Below are positions 8,760-19,743 of a stretch of DNA of 64,000 nucleotides, in pieces (position 1 is the stretch's first letter; every line of letters begins with the position of its first letter). Position numbers and translations under genes: made by a program. The notes under the pieces were generated by a model that saw nothing but the letters and a program-made list of their open reading frames with translations, was not told the DNA's origin and did not search any database. Origin of the DNA: Sweltsa coloradensis (Eukaryota > Arthropoda > Insecta > Plecoptera > Chloroperlidae); assembly GCA_024449915.1 (NCBI GenBank), contig JAMZAV010006809.1, positions 22,931 to 86,930 of the forward strand, in the 5' to 3' direction.

Positions 8760-11335
8760 TCACTGCAGTGTTGCCAATATGCGGCTACCGCTATCTCGTC
8801 TTTCAAAGCACGTGAAGTAAGGTGGTGTTCCATGGTACATTCGCAACATAGGACGCCAATATTCAGCACGCTACGTGATCCATGGTAAAGTTATACCTAA
8901 CTATCTTACGGAAAATATCAGCACAGTATAATTTCATAAACTTTCAGAAAACTATCGGTTTCCATTTTCAAGGGGAAGGGTAAAACAATATAATATACCT
9001 AATATTTAATATTATTTTTCTAGAAGGCAGTGATATATTATATAATAGCGTTGTGACCTAACCTGACTCTTATGATGCCAAATAAACTTTGGGAATTCTG
9101 TTTTTTTTTACCCTCAAAACTTTTATAAACTTATTAGTTGGAACACCAGCTCGACGTACGGTAGTTCACAAATAGATGTGCAGAATTAAAACTCTAAAAG
9201 TTTCATTAACTGTGGACATTAAACTTTGAAAAGTTAAAAAAAATGAAAGTAGGTCAGCAAACGATGAACAACATGGCCGCCTGTAAAAATGCTTGAAATA
9301 TTCAAAAGGAAAGGAGTAGATACCTTCAATCATGTTTGGCGCCAGGGCTTTACGAAGTACTGCCAGGTAGTTTAATATTCAAATTTCAAATAGCAAACTA
9401 TAAACCTACCGAGAATCTAAACTGTTGAGCTACAATCACGTTTAATCGTAAAAAAAACATGGTGTATTCGGTATCTATCCAGTCGAGCCTTGAAAGTCAC
9501 TTTAGCAGGTTTGGATTTTGATATCGTGCTCACAATCCACAAATCATTAACACGAGATTACGGTATAGAATTAATTGGATGTGTTTCTAACGAATGGCAT
9601 TATTGATTTAAGTGTATTCGTTAAAAACTCTCAAAATGTAAAGATACTGATTTTAGTTATTCGTAATACTCTTCAATCTTTATAAATAGTAATAATATTG
9701 TTCGTTAGTGATTCAATCTGTGTGTAAAACTGTAGGTAAAGAGACTAAGTCCCGAATTCTAGTCGTCGCTTGATGCGCTCCAAAGGGACGACTATGAATC
9801 GGGCCTAATAAAACGGCAGTAAAGGGAACGCTTCACCTCTTTGTAAACGTTTTACACATGGACATCTTTTACCGAGTAGACTCCATTTACAACAAAATTA
9901 TAGACCCCCAAAGAATCGTGTGCAAAGAAATTCGTTATCTTCCGCACTTAGCAGTCGTGGCACAGTGCACGAGTAGCTGCCGGCAGAGTCCGAAGAGTGT
10001 CGAGGTCTGGAGGCGAGCTGCGTATCTTATTGCTGCTATCATTAGCTGGCAACACAAGCTTTGAAGCTTGAGGGTGTAGGTAAGGACATTAATTACTCAT
10101 TAACATTAGATAGGAACCCAAACACATGGATCTCTCAACATGGCTGAGTGGATTTGGTTAATTCAGGTATTGATTTACATAACATTCGCAATACATGTAA
10201 ATCTGCTATTCACAACAAAGCAAAATAACAAATACGTACCGCTATACAATCTTGTAATCTCGTGTATGGAGATTGGAGCACAGCTCAGTCATTCACTGTT
10301 TACAATAGAATAAGCAGAAGAAGGTAAATAAAGTAACATTAGGGTTCACTTTCAGTCGTACTTGTGTCTTGACGATGACTATTTTGTGTTCTTCAACGAT
10401 ATATTTCCTTGGAAACTTTTCATGTATTGTCATGTCTTGTCTTGTCCTTCATTAGCACAAGTATCGAGTTGATTGTTACGAAATATTAATCTGCTGTTTC
10501 GACAATCGACTTGTTAGATATACGCCCCCCCATATGTAAGGCTGATGCACTATGGCCAGTACTATTCTTTTGTCTGTTGTCCAAATATACTGTTGATGGT
10601 GATTTTTTATCTAGTTTATGTTTGAAATGGTTCTAATATATTTGTGCCAGCTGATCTACTCCGAAAAACGATAAGCTATTAGTCCAACAAACACTTCCCG
10701 AAAAACCTGTTACGCACGGCATTTACGTTTTCATATTGTATTTCATATACATATTACTCAATACTAGATATCATACTAGTAAATAATGAGGTGAGTATGA
10801 ATACAGGCAGTGTCACTGATTAATATTGTTATTTTACGGTGCATTTATAATAGATAGTAACACGCGAGACTTATTTCGGGAGCACCGGTTCGAAATGTTC
10901 CGATACTTACACTGGCAACCCTGACATTACGTTTTTCGAAAACCGACGCCTATCCCTATAGCTACTTTATTAGCAGTATGTTTTTTCAAAACAAGTGTTG
11001 TTGACCAGTGTTATGTATTGTTCTGATTGTTGAGTGCGGACCTTCGCCTTTGGTTTTAGTAGAAACAGGACTATTTCACAGCTAACCGGGACCCATATAC
11101 ATGATATTATCCTACCCAGAGATATCCTTGTACCATGACCTGGACCTGCTGCGCGATACAACCCCGTCCGCTAGTAATGTGCTGTGTTGCAAACCTCGCC
11201 AGCTTCGTACCCGTGACGTCATGACCCGAAGCGCAATTGGTCGGGAAAATAAACACAAAAACTTAGTGTTTTTGATCTATTAAAAAAAAAACGAAAAAAA
11301 CTTTAAAAAAAACTTGTTAAAGAGGGAACGGACAC
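8760..11335. other. No gene seen
   Basis: AT-rich sequence. A short imperfect palindrome lies at 9753-9807 (CCCGAATTCTAGTCGTC and its inverse). A moderately GC-rich patch at 9930-10070 contains an open frame of 68 codons with no recognisable motif or convincing splice sites. Nothing else supported. Confidence 0.3.
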
Positions 11336-11337
11336 TG

Positions 11338-11952
11338 TAAGGCTATTCTAGGGAGCACTCGTACCGATTATTTGAAAGTCAAAGGGAATGAAAAAAGGGA
11401 ACTTGAATAAAAAAGTTTTTATTTTTCCGGTCTAAAAACTCCATTTTGGCCATAAAATGAAAATTTTGGGTCAATAAGAAAATGAGAGTTCAAGGTGCAA
11501 GTCTAATTTTAAGCTGTCATTTTTTGAAAATTGTTTCAAACACACCTTCGTCTCCGTACTGAGTATAAGGGAAAATAATTTTCGAATAACGTTTGATGTA
11601 CGATTTGTTCGTCACCTAGTATCAGAACTCTTATTTGAACCATATGACAAAACAAAGCGAACATCGCACATTATTTTCAGAAAAATTATTTACCCTTATA
11701 ATCAGTACGGAGACGAAGGTGTGCTGAAACAAACAAAAATATTGCTTAAAATTAAAGAGTACTATCTGCACCTAGAACTTTCATTTCGTAATTGACCAAA
11801 AGTTGCAATATTAGCCAAAATTGACTATTGTCCCGTTCCAAAAAAGATAGTTTTTCTATTTTTTATTTAGTCCTCGTTCATTCAAAAAAACTTTTAAGCA
11901 TTTTCTAGTGTACTTTCAAAATATCGCTACGAGTGCTCTGGAATAGCTTAAA
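11338..11952. repeat. Foldback element, ~0.6 kb inverted repeat
   Basis: The left arm (GGCTATTCTAGGGAGCACTCG...CACACCTTCGTCTCCGTACTGA) is mirrored by the right arm (TCAGTACGGAGACGAAGGTGTG...CGAGTGCTCTGGAATAGCTT). Arms are about 250 bp with scattered mismatches, with a short unpaired centre near 11620-11650. The open frame across the right arm is not supported as a gene. Confidence 0.75.
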
Positions 11953-12239
11953 CCGATGCAGTTCCTCCTCAGTAAAATAAGTTTTTCATAGAAATTGATC
12001 AAACCATCAAAATTATAATAACAATGATTGTACATAATTTGAAAGGTACAAGGACAGATATTAAAAATTTTAATTGTGACACAGATTATAATAAACATTA
12101 AATTCATCTTTGGTACCCCAATGTTGATCCCAAAAACAAAGACTATAATAATCAATTCAAAACAAATTTGATAAATTAAAAATAAACACCATATAATAAT
12201 TGCATTAAGTATACGTAGTAGTATAATTGGTTTGTTCAC

Positions 12240-12360
12240 TGCGACTTTTACTCACACGCTGCGCTATGGATACTAACCCCCCACCGCCGTCTGGAGCCTG
12301 TAAAGGCGGATGTTAGAGGTAGACGGCGGTGATAGCCCAACTTGCGGGGTCGTCAGGTGA
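12240..12360. repeat. Small GC-rich palindrome
   Basis: CCACCGCCGTCT and AGACGGCGGTG form an 11-bp perfect stem around a ~30-bp loop (about 12280-12332) in otherwise AT-rich DNA. Function unknown. Confidence 0.4.
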
Positions 12361-12678
12361 TCATAGCTGTCAGCAGCCTACTGTTTTTACTTGTCAGTTT
12401 GCATAGTTTATGTTGAAAGCATAATGCCCAATGATGTGGTATTCGTGTAAGGAGAGAGGAGGGCCATACTGTCGTGTTTATTACTACAAATAAATACAAT
12501 TCACACATAATATACTGACAATTGTGTTCTTTATTCGCCTCCTGCTACGAAACTCTCTCATGTCAACAATCCACACTGGCTTAGGACTAAGCCCTAGGCT
12601 TTGCTGAGGCGTAGCAAGTAGGGCCTAGCCATACTTGCTAATTTATAATACCATGAATTGGATATCCTAGGTCTACAT

Positions 12679-14151
12679 CTAATGTGAAGAAAAGCCTCTA
12701 GGCCCTATAATCCTGTCAAATACGAATTTTTTTTTGAAGGAAAAATATTGCGATGTCGCTGAATTTTTGCCAGAGGACCTTCCTTAAATGATACTAATGA
12801 ACATACTAAAACTCCCTACAATCGGACGGAGCTTCGGCCGCCATATTGGGAAAATGGCAGCAAAAAGGTGTTGGTTATCGAATATCTCCATATTGGTTTG
12901 AGTAGACAAAATGTTCAATGGCAAAAATATCACATTCAATTCCCTACAAAAAATGTATCTTCTATAGTTTGGTAAGGGCAAAGGTTATCGCTGTCACCAA
13001 AAATCGTGTTTATATGTTGCTCATGAGAGTACCAGCACAGATAATAGAGTACTCTATTATCTGCGGTACAGCTAAGTTCCTTTTTTCACGCCAGCATCAA
13101 GCAATGCCGGTAAATCCGTGAGGAAAATCGATTGAAATACAAAGGACTTTTGTACGGGTTCATGAAAGCTTCCATTAGATAAAAAAATCGGTCTTTGCCT
13201 CAAATCGGATTTTGCATTAACCCAGAATTTGGTTTTCCATGTTGGCCATTTCCTCAAAAAAGCCATATTTGACTGTCCATTATAAGCACTAAATAGCTTT
13301 GAGGAAAATTCTTTCTAGGCACACTGAAAATGACTTAAATTAGGATCCGATTACAACCAAAAGTTAAAATCCAATATGGCGCTGATTCCTAATATCTCAC
13401 AGTCAAAGTGATTATGTACAAAAAGAGGGTAAAAATAGCTACGAAAACAGTATTCATGTTGTGATTATTAGGAATTAGCAGCCATATTGGATTTAAACTT
13501 TGGTTGTATGGAATCATTATTTAAGTCATGTCAATGTGCGTAGAAAGAATTTTTCCTCTCAAGCTAATTTAGTGCTATAATGGACAGTCAAATATGGCAT
13601 CTTTTAGGAAAAATGCCAACAATGGAAAAACCCAAAATCCGGGTAATGCAAAATCCGATTTCGCAGAACTGATGTTAAAATACTAATGAAAGCTTCATGA
13701 ACCCCGTACAAGTCCCTTTCTGTATTAAATCGATTCTTACGGATTTACCGGGCATTGTTTGATCCTGGGCATGAAAATAGGAAAATTAGCTGGTACTCCA
13801 ATGAGAAACATATAACACGATTTGTTGACGTAACCTTTGCCCCTACCCAAAACTATAGAAGACACCATTTTCGTAGAGAATTAAATGGAAATATTTTTGC
13901 TATTGAAACATTTTGTCGATCTCCAAAACCAATATGGAGATATGTGATAAACCACCACTTTTTGGCCCGCCATTTCCAATATGGCGGCCGAAGCTCCAGT
14001 CCGATTGTAGGGAGTTTTAGTCGGTTCATGGTATCATTTAAGGAAGGGTCTCTGCAAAAATTCAGCGACATCGCAATTTTTTCTCCAAACGTCCCAATAT
14101 CAGATCTTATTTGACAGGATACTAGTCCTTAGTAGCCTTATTCCAAGTAGG
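12679..14151. mobile_element. Foldback element, ~1.47 kb, flanked by 13-bp direct repeats
   Basis: Two arms of about 690 bp face each other around a loop near 13400-13460. Diagnostic mirrored phrases are TGCGATGTCGCTGAATTTTTGC near 12750 and inverted near 14070, CTCCCTACAATCGGAC near 12812 and inverted near 14010, and CCATATTGG at several matched points. The outer ends share ATCCTGTCAAATA. The direct repeat CCTAGGTCTACAT occurs at 12666-12678 and 14152-14164, just outside the arms, and may be a target-site duplication, though it is unusually long. All open frames inside are mirror images of one another and not supported as genes. Confidence 0.75.
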
Positions 14152-14164
14152 CCTAGGTCTACAT

Positions 14165-15415
14165 ACAGTGCTAGGGCACCAGGTTAAGACTTCAACGGCG
14201 CCATGTGCTTTCAGCTCTTATTTAATTTTCCTAGCGTTCACGTTTCATTGTTAAAAAGGTTTAAACAAACAAAATATGCTATTGAATAAAAATTACTTGA
14301 AATCGGCCGTACGACTACTTACGTAAAACCAATGATTAAAGAAGGAATGGTAAAACAATACGTAAACAACAATCGAGGAAGCAATTACAGATTTGACAAT
14401 GGCAGAGCTGCTAATACATAGATTATTCAACACGCCACTGGGTCAATGACGTACAAAGCTTTTGCGTAGCAAGCGCTAGACGCTCAGTCTCCTATCCTTC
14501 CCCTCTCAAACGAGCGCTAGCGTAACAATTTGAAAGCCTCTCTGAGTAGGAAAAAATCACTTCCTGCAAAATACGATACTTCCATCTAGTTGAGATGAAC
14601 TAAGATGCAGTGGATTATTGAACGTCGCGGGGATAAACAAATACGTAAACAAAATGGCGGACATTTTAAATTTTGCTTCATGTGTTGAACGAGAAAAATT
14701 GTCATTGACTTTCATAAACAAACCAGAAAACCGTCCCGGGCCTAGGCCCAGATAAAGAAAATTATTGTATAATACAACAGTGTAAAGCCTTTAGTCCATT
14801 AGGCTATAGTAACTACATTCAATAATGCTAACAGTAACACGTTTGACAAGCCCTTGGCCTTCGCCTAGCAACCACTAGACCTGCACGGGACTTTGTTCAG
14901 ACACATATTCCGCACAGGATAAAACTAGTTTGATTACTAAAAGCTAAGCAGATAGGATAAGACAATAGTATGATAGTGTCCACCAACTGAATTGATTTGT
15001 TCCGGAAATCGGAGTAACTGAGAGATTTGAGAAGAAAGAACTGTTTCTTCAATAATCACGATGAAACGCCAATCTTTCGGTTTTGATTTTACACCGCTTG
15101 TTAACCAAAGGCCTGTTAAATTAAAGGTACGATACGTTAGACGGAGGGGTTTTTCCCTACTCAAGACAGGTTTCAAATTGTTAGGCTCCCACGGCTATAC
15201 TGTGTGTCTAGCGCTTAGTTATATTATGTCATTGGCCACGGTCTTAGGAAGGGTCCACTAGATACCTAACAAGCCAGCTCGGAATAAGTATCTAGTGGTA
15301 CCCTGGTTTTGGTGGTGTGCAGTGGCTCCCCCCCCCCCCCCCCTGATCTGCGTGGAGCTTTGCGTGAACAAGCCAATTGACTTGGAGATTTAAAGGAAGC
15401 TCGAAAACGCTTTTT
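14165..15415. other. No gene seen
   Basis: Includes a 14440-14530 patch rich in GCGCTAG-type words, repeated phrases TACGTAAACAA near 14357 and 14640, and a run of 15-16 C at 15331-15345. Short open frames on both strands around 14937-15261 have no recognisable motif. Confidence 0.3.
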
Positions 15416-16137
15416 CAGGGCGTTGTTGGATGAGCGTAATTGGTGCATTGAGCTCTGCATGTGTTATGGGATTGTCTGTTGTCTGTAAAAAAAAAAAAAC
15501 ATACTTAGTTAGGTCAAATTTAAAAAAAATTAATAGGCCCAATTAAATAGAAAAATCGTTAAATCGCAAGTTTCATAAGAAATAATGATCGATTGCGCTC
15601 AAATTTAGGGCGGAATAATTAATCATAAAATTAAGGTTCAATGAAAAAATCATACCAATAGGATAAGCATGTAGGTGTTGAAGTCAAAAACTGTTTTAAA
15701 AGATTGAAAAAAACGTTAAAATTCGATATTCAAAGAAGTAATTTTCTCGATTCGCCACAGAATTTTACACGACTATATAAATTCATAGAAATTAAGGTTC
15801 TGTGAAAAAAAAATCATAAAATCGGAAAAAGCATATAGGTGTAATAAGCCGAAGATTTTTTTTTAATCCCCCTCCCCCCCGCAAGAGAAAAGCGTAAAAT
15901 TCTGCGATTTTCATGAGAAAAAATTTTCCGATTGCGCTCAAAAACGTGGCAGTTGTAAGTTCAGAGACTTCGAAGACCTCCACAAATGTCATCGCAATGG
16001 AGTATCGGTTTAGCTGAAATGTGTTAACAGACACACAAAAAAACAAAAAATAATAAAAAAATAAAAAACATTCCGGATTTTTTTCTCCAATGTAGTGAAA
16101 TGGAATCTTCGCTTCGCTCGCTACGATCATCCAAAAA
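15416..16137 (+). mobile_element. Satellite-bearing repeat, GTTGTTGGATGAGCGTAATTGG family
   Basis: Begins GCGTTGTTGGATGAGCG then TAATTGGTGCATTGAGCT. A degenerate ~170-bp tandem unit follows (AAGAAATAATNATCGATTGCGCTCAAATTT, then AATTAAGGTTCTGTGAAAAAA, then GTAGGTGTT). It closes with TGAAATGGAATCTTCGCTTCGCTC...ATCATCCA. Other copies are at 38165-38500 and 63434 to the window end. The closing block is the reverse complement of the opening block of the family at 33310, 34302 and 52833, so the two families share ends. Confidence 0.6.
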
Positions 16138-16329
16138 CCGACACACCTTTAAATTTAAACTAAGGCCAATTTAGTTATTAAATAAAATAATATTTAGGAA
16201 GGTAATTGAGCTTCTTCTTTCAGGATTCTCTGTCTTAGTGAAAGTGGAAAAATAAGAATCCAATACAATAATATTGTATATAAAAGTCATTTTCGAACAC
16301 GAATCTAACTCTGTAACGAAATTAAAACA

Positions 16330-17240
16330 TAGCTGAGCAGTGGAGTTGATCTGGAGGCTGGGGGTTTAAGAGTCATGTTAGTACCATAGCACCAACTACG
16401 ACCGAACATACCGAACTGAAGACAAGCAGGTGGATCGAACATCAAGACTTGTACTGGCAAGGTAGGACACTCAGATTGTACTTAGTAACCTTAAACTTTA
16501 TTAATTTATTTAAACCGCTAAACTCAAAAAATCTATTCATTCAGGAGAAATATGTAATAAATTTAGCAAACTAACAGAAATTATTGGGGCCGCCATGATA
16601 TCCCCAAAAAACTTGTCAAACATGAATTCTTCGAGCGATGTCCAATCGGCAAAATCTCCCATAAGAAAAGAACATGGGACGATCTTTATGCCCCGTGGAC
16701 CTTGAGGATTTGATTGGCCATGATGATGGGACTCTACAGACTATTCTGTAAATTTCTAAATTGTTTTGTATAGGGAAAGTAGTTCGGTAAAATATGCTGA
16801 TACCAAGATGGTGTGATTTTGAGAAATGCATATTTTTTGCAGTTGAGTGTTATATTGGGCACATTTTTCAGACACGATGTAAAAAATGGGCATTTTAGAT
16901 TGGTAGTCTGCTCTAGATCATGTGGACCCAAGAGGAAGCAGGTTAAAGCTGATTTAAGAAAATTTTCCAAACACCAAGTTTCGCTAATTTCTGGATCCCC
17001 TCTAAAATTGAAAACTTCGTGTAAATCACAGTTACAAGATATCTATTTAAAAAACTGTATTTGTGTAGTATTGTGCCATAGATCTGTGGTAAAAAATATT
17101 TTTTGAGTTAATAGCCCCTTTAAAAATAGCTGTGAGCAGCAGGGAGAACTTGGAGTGCTGGGTGTAAGAGTCAGTCGCGTATGATGGCCACCAACTACGA
17201 CTGGAACATACTGACCTGAATAAAGCTAAGCATGTGGAAT
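16330..17240. repeat. Duplicated block pair plus a three-copy dispersed module
   Basis: A ~110-bp block containing CACCAACTACGACCGAACATAC near 16390 recurs near 17190 as CACCAACTACGACTGGAACATAC. Between them, 16635-16905 is a dispersed module also found at about 44480-44755 (same direction) and 32560-32900 (inverted). Shared landmarks are TCTTTATGC-CCGTG-ACCTTG, ACTCTACAGACT-TTCTGTAAA and AAATATGCTGAT. Non-coding. Confidence 0.5.
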
Positions 17241-17533
17241 TCGAGCATCCAGATCTGTTCCGTACAGCGATTCCCATCCTAGTTGATGGATCATTATAGT
17301 CACATGTGTACAAAATTTTTTATTCAATTTTATAATTTTCATGTCTCCATTTCTTTACCTATCATTACCTTCCTAGTTTCCTTCTCCGTTCTTACAACTG
17401 TCATTGTAACTAGTTACCAGTACAGGATCGCTTATTGAAAACAACAAGTAGTTCATTATTGGCTGTGTTCAAGCTAATTAAGTATTGTGATGTATTAAAC
17501 ATGATTACTATTGATATTATTTTTGCAGGTTTC

Positions 17534-17710
17534 TGTGTGGTACGAAGCCATGAGACCGACTGTACTTCCTACCTGCAATACTTCTGCCCCAGGGTGGTAC
17601 ACCTGTTTCAGTTTTAATTTTCTTCTGTCCTTGAGGCTGTGGTACGAAGACCCTGAGCCCGACCGACTTCTACTTGCAATACTTCTGCCCCAGGTTGGCA
17701 CACCTGCCGT
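17534..17710 (+). repeat. Two-copy tandem repeat, 105-bp period
   Basis: GTGGTACGAAG...GCAATACTTCTGCCCCAG occurs at 17534 and again at 17639, each followed by GGTTGGCACACCTG-like sequence. A third, diverged piece (TACTTCAGCCCTGGGTTGGC) lies near 43571. Confidence 0.55.
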
Positions 17711-17719
17711 GCGTTCATC

Positions 17720-19740
17720 GTATTTTGCGTCTAAGACCCTTCGATGCTACGCACTTTTTATCCATGAGTTGTAGTGGATATTCATACACGGACCTACTAG
17801 TGACAATGCCGGTCACAATGATTACAACTGGGAGCCACAGGATTGTCGCGATGCAAGCCTTGTACGACTTTGTATTTGTGTCAGACTGTAGTTAGCATTG
17901 TGACATCGTTATTTCGTAAGAAGGAAGTTCATGAAGTATTTCTGGAATTGGACTGTTTATATATACAGAAAATTTTGATAACGTTCACAGGAAACATACT
18001 GTTTCAAAGCCAAAAATTTCTGCTTCAAAGTGGACACATTGCATTTTTGCGTATTTCGTCCCCATGTTCAGTGAGTGCTTCTCCGTTCCGTCATATTTGT
18101 TTTAATCTGCGAACAGGAAACATCTCTGTACTGTAAGTAAGAACTCAGCAAATATTAAAGCTCGTTGAGATGGTGTTTTAGACTTTCTAAGCCCTGTGTC
18201 ACTGTCTGCATAGGCTATTACGCAAGTCCCAATGGTTTAAAGCTCTTTTCTTACTGGAGAGATTTTCGAGAGACTGGTGTGAGAGAAAGATAGATGGATA
18301 GATATAAGTTTTATTTTCATTATTTCCAATTCCACGCAAGTCGTTTTTATTTATTATCTTACTTGAAGAGAATTAGGAGAGAATGCCTATCAAGTTAAGA
18401 GGAGTCGCTGAGGATGGCGCGGAGACGAGTTTTCCACGTAAACGGTTTATAAAATCGTTAAAAAAAAAACCCCCCGATTTCACCATAACATAATAAAGAA
18501 TAAATGTATACTACCAGTATGATTATTCCAAATTAGTTCATCCCCCCCCCCCCCCCCCCCCCCCCCCTGATTTTGAATAACAATAGTGAAAATTCACGAA
18601 AATTTACTCCATTTATTCGAAATGTGGATTATATCAACGTTTAATCAATGTGGAATGCGCTGGTTATTTGGTTTTTGTCGTTAGATGAACGAATTGGTGG
18701 AAATCAATGTTCGATTTCTAATTTTCACGTTTTGGACTTTGTGGATTTGTGGACTTTTGTGGAGTCTCGAAAAAGATCTTTAAGGCTTTTTTTGCAACGA
18801 ATGCGAAATCAATATAAAAGTACTTCATTAACATCAATGAAGAGAAAATTTGGCCAATGAATTACCACTCGTTCAGCAGAAATCATCAACACCTGACTGA
18901 CGTGAATTTTTAATTGGGCCAAAGCCTCAGTGAACTAAAAAAATAAAAACCGACATAAAAATAAAAATAAGGTACTGATTCTGCGCACTGGGAAAACACT
19001 GTTATCATTGAGCATAGTATTACAAACAAGCGGTTTCATACGAATTCAAAACGTTATTCTCGTCGTGCTGATAGGACTTTGTAATAAATGCTATCTTAGA
19101 TTTACCAGCTCATTTCCTTACTTTATGTGAGACATTTAGTTTTAGAAACTAGAATATTTATACACATCAGATAGTAAAGCCTTGTATAATCATTGACATA
19201 AAATATTTTCCAAAATGTAATGTAGGAAAAAATTAGGGTAATGCAATCCCGTACATGTATGAAATTTATTTAATGACCAATATGATCAGTTAGTTTATAT
19301 GATGGTTGCGTTCATACTTATTAGACATCTAAGGCACTGCACATTAATAAGACGTTGATTCGAAAACTTTTCATTGTGGTGTTATTCGTTGTATACGAGG
19401 AGCATATAAGAAGTAGCAGAATATAATACATGCATAGTATTCTTCTACGTAATGTGCAGATAATGCGATTTATTAAACTTTAAAATAATGTAAGGATGTC
19501 AATAGTCAAATTATTTATCCTAGCATAAACGAAATCAGCCTATTTGGTATTAGTCCTATGCTCTACCTAAATCCCCGATCTAATCGTGCCTGAAACCATC
19601 CCTGAATTCCTCATGTGGGTTGCTTTCTTGACACACTTCGTAGCCAAAACATATCCCTTAATCCGTTCACCCATGAATGCATTAGAATCATACCTTTTTA
19701 AAAACTCAATAATAAATAATAAAAAAATGATATTTAGAGT
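17720..19740. other. No gene seen; includes a 26-C homopolymer
   Basis: AT-rich. 18542-18567 is an uninterrupted run of 26 C. The 70-codon open frame just right of it (18648-18860) has no recognisable motif. Confidence 0.35.
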
Positions 19741-19743
19741 CTA

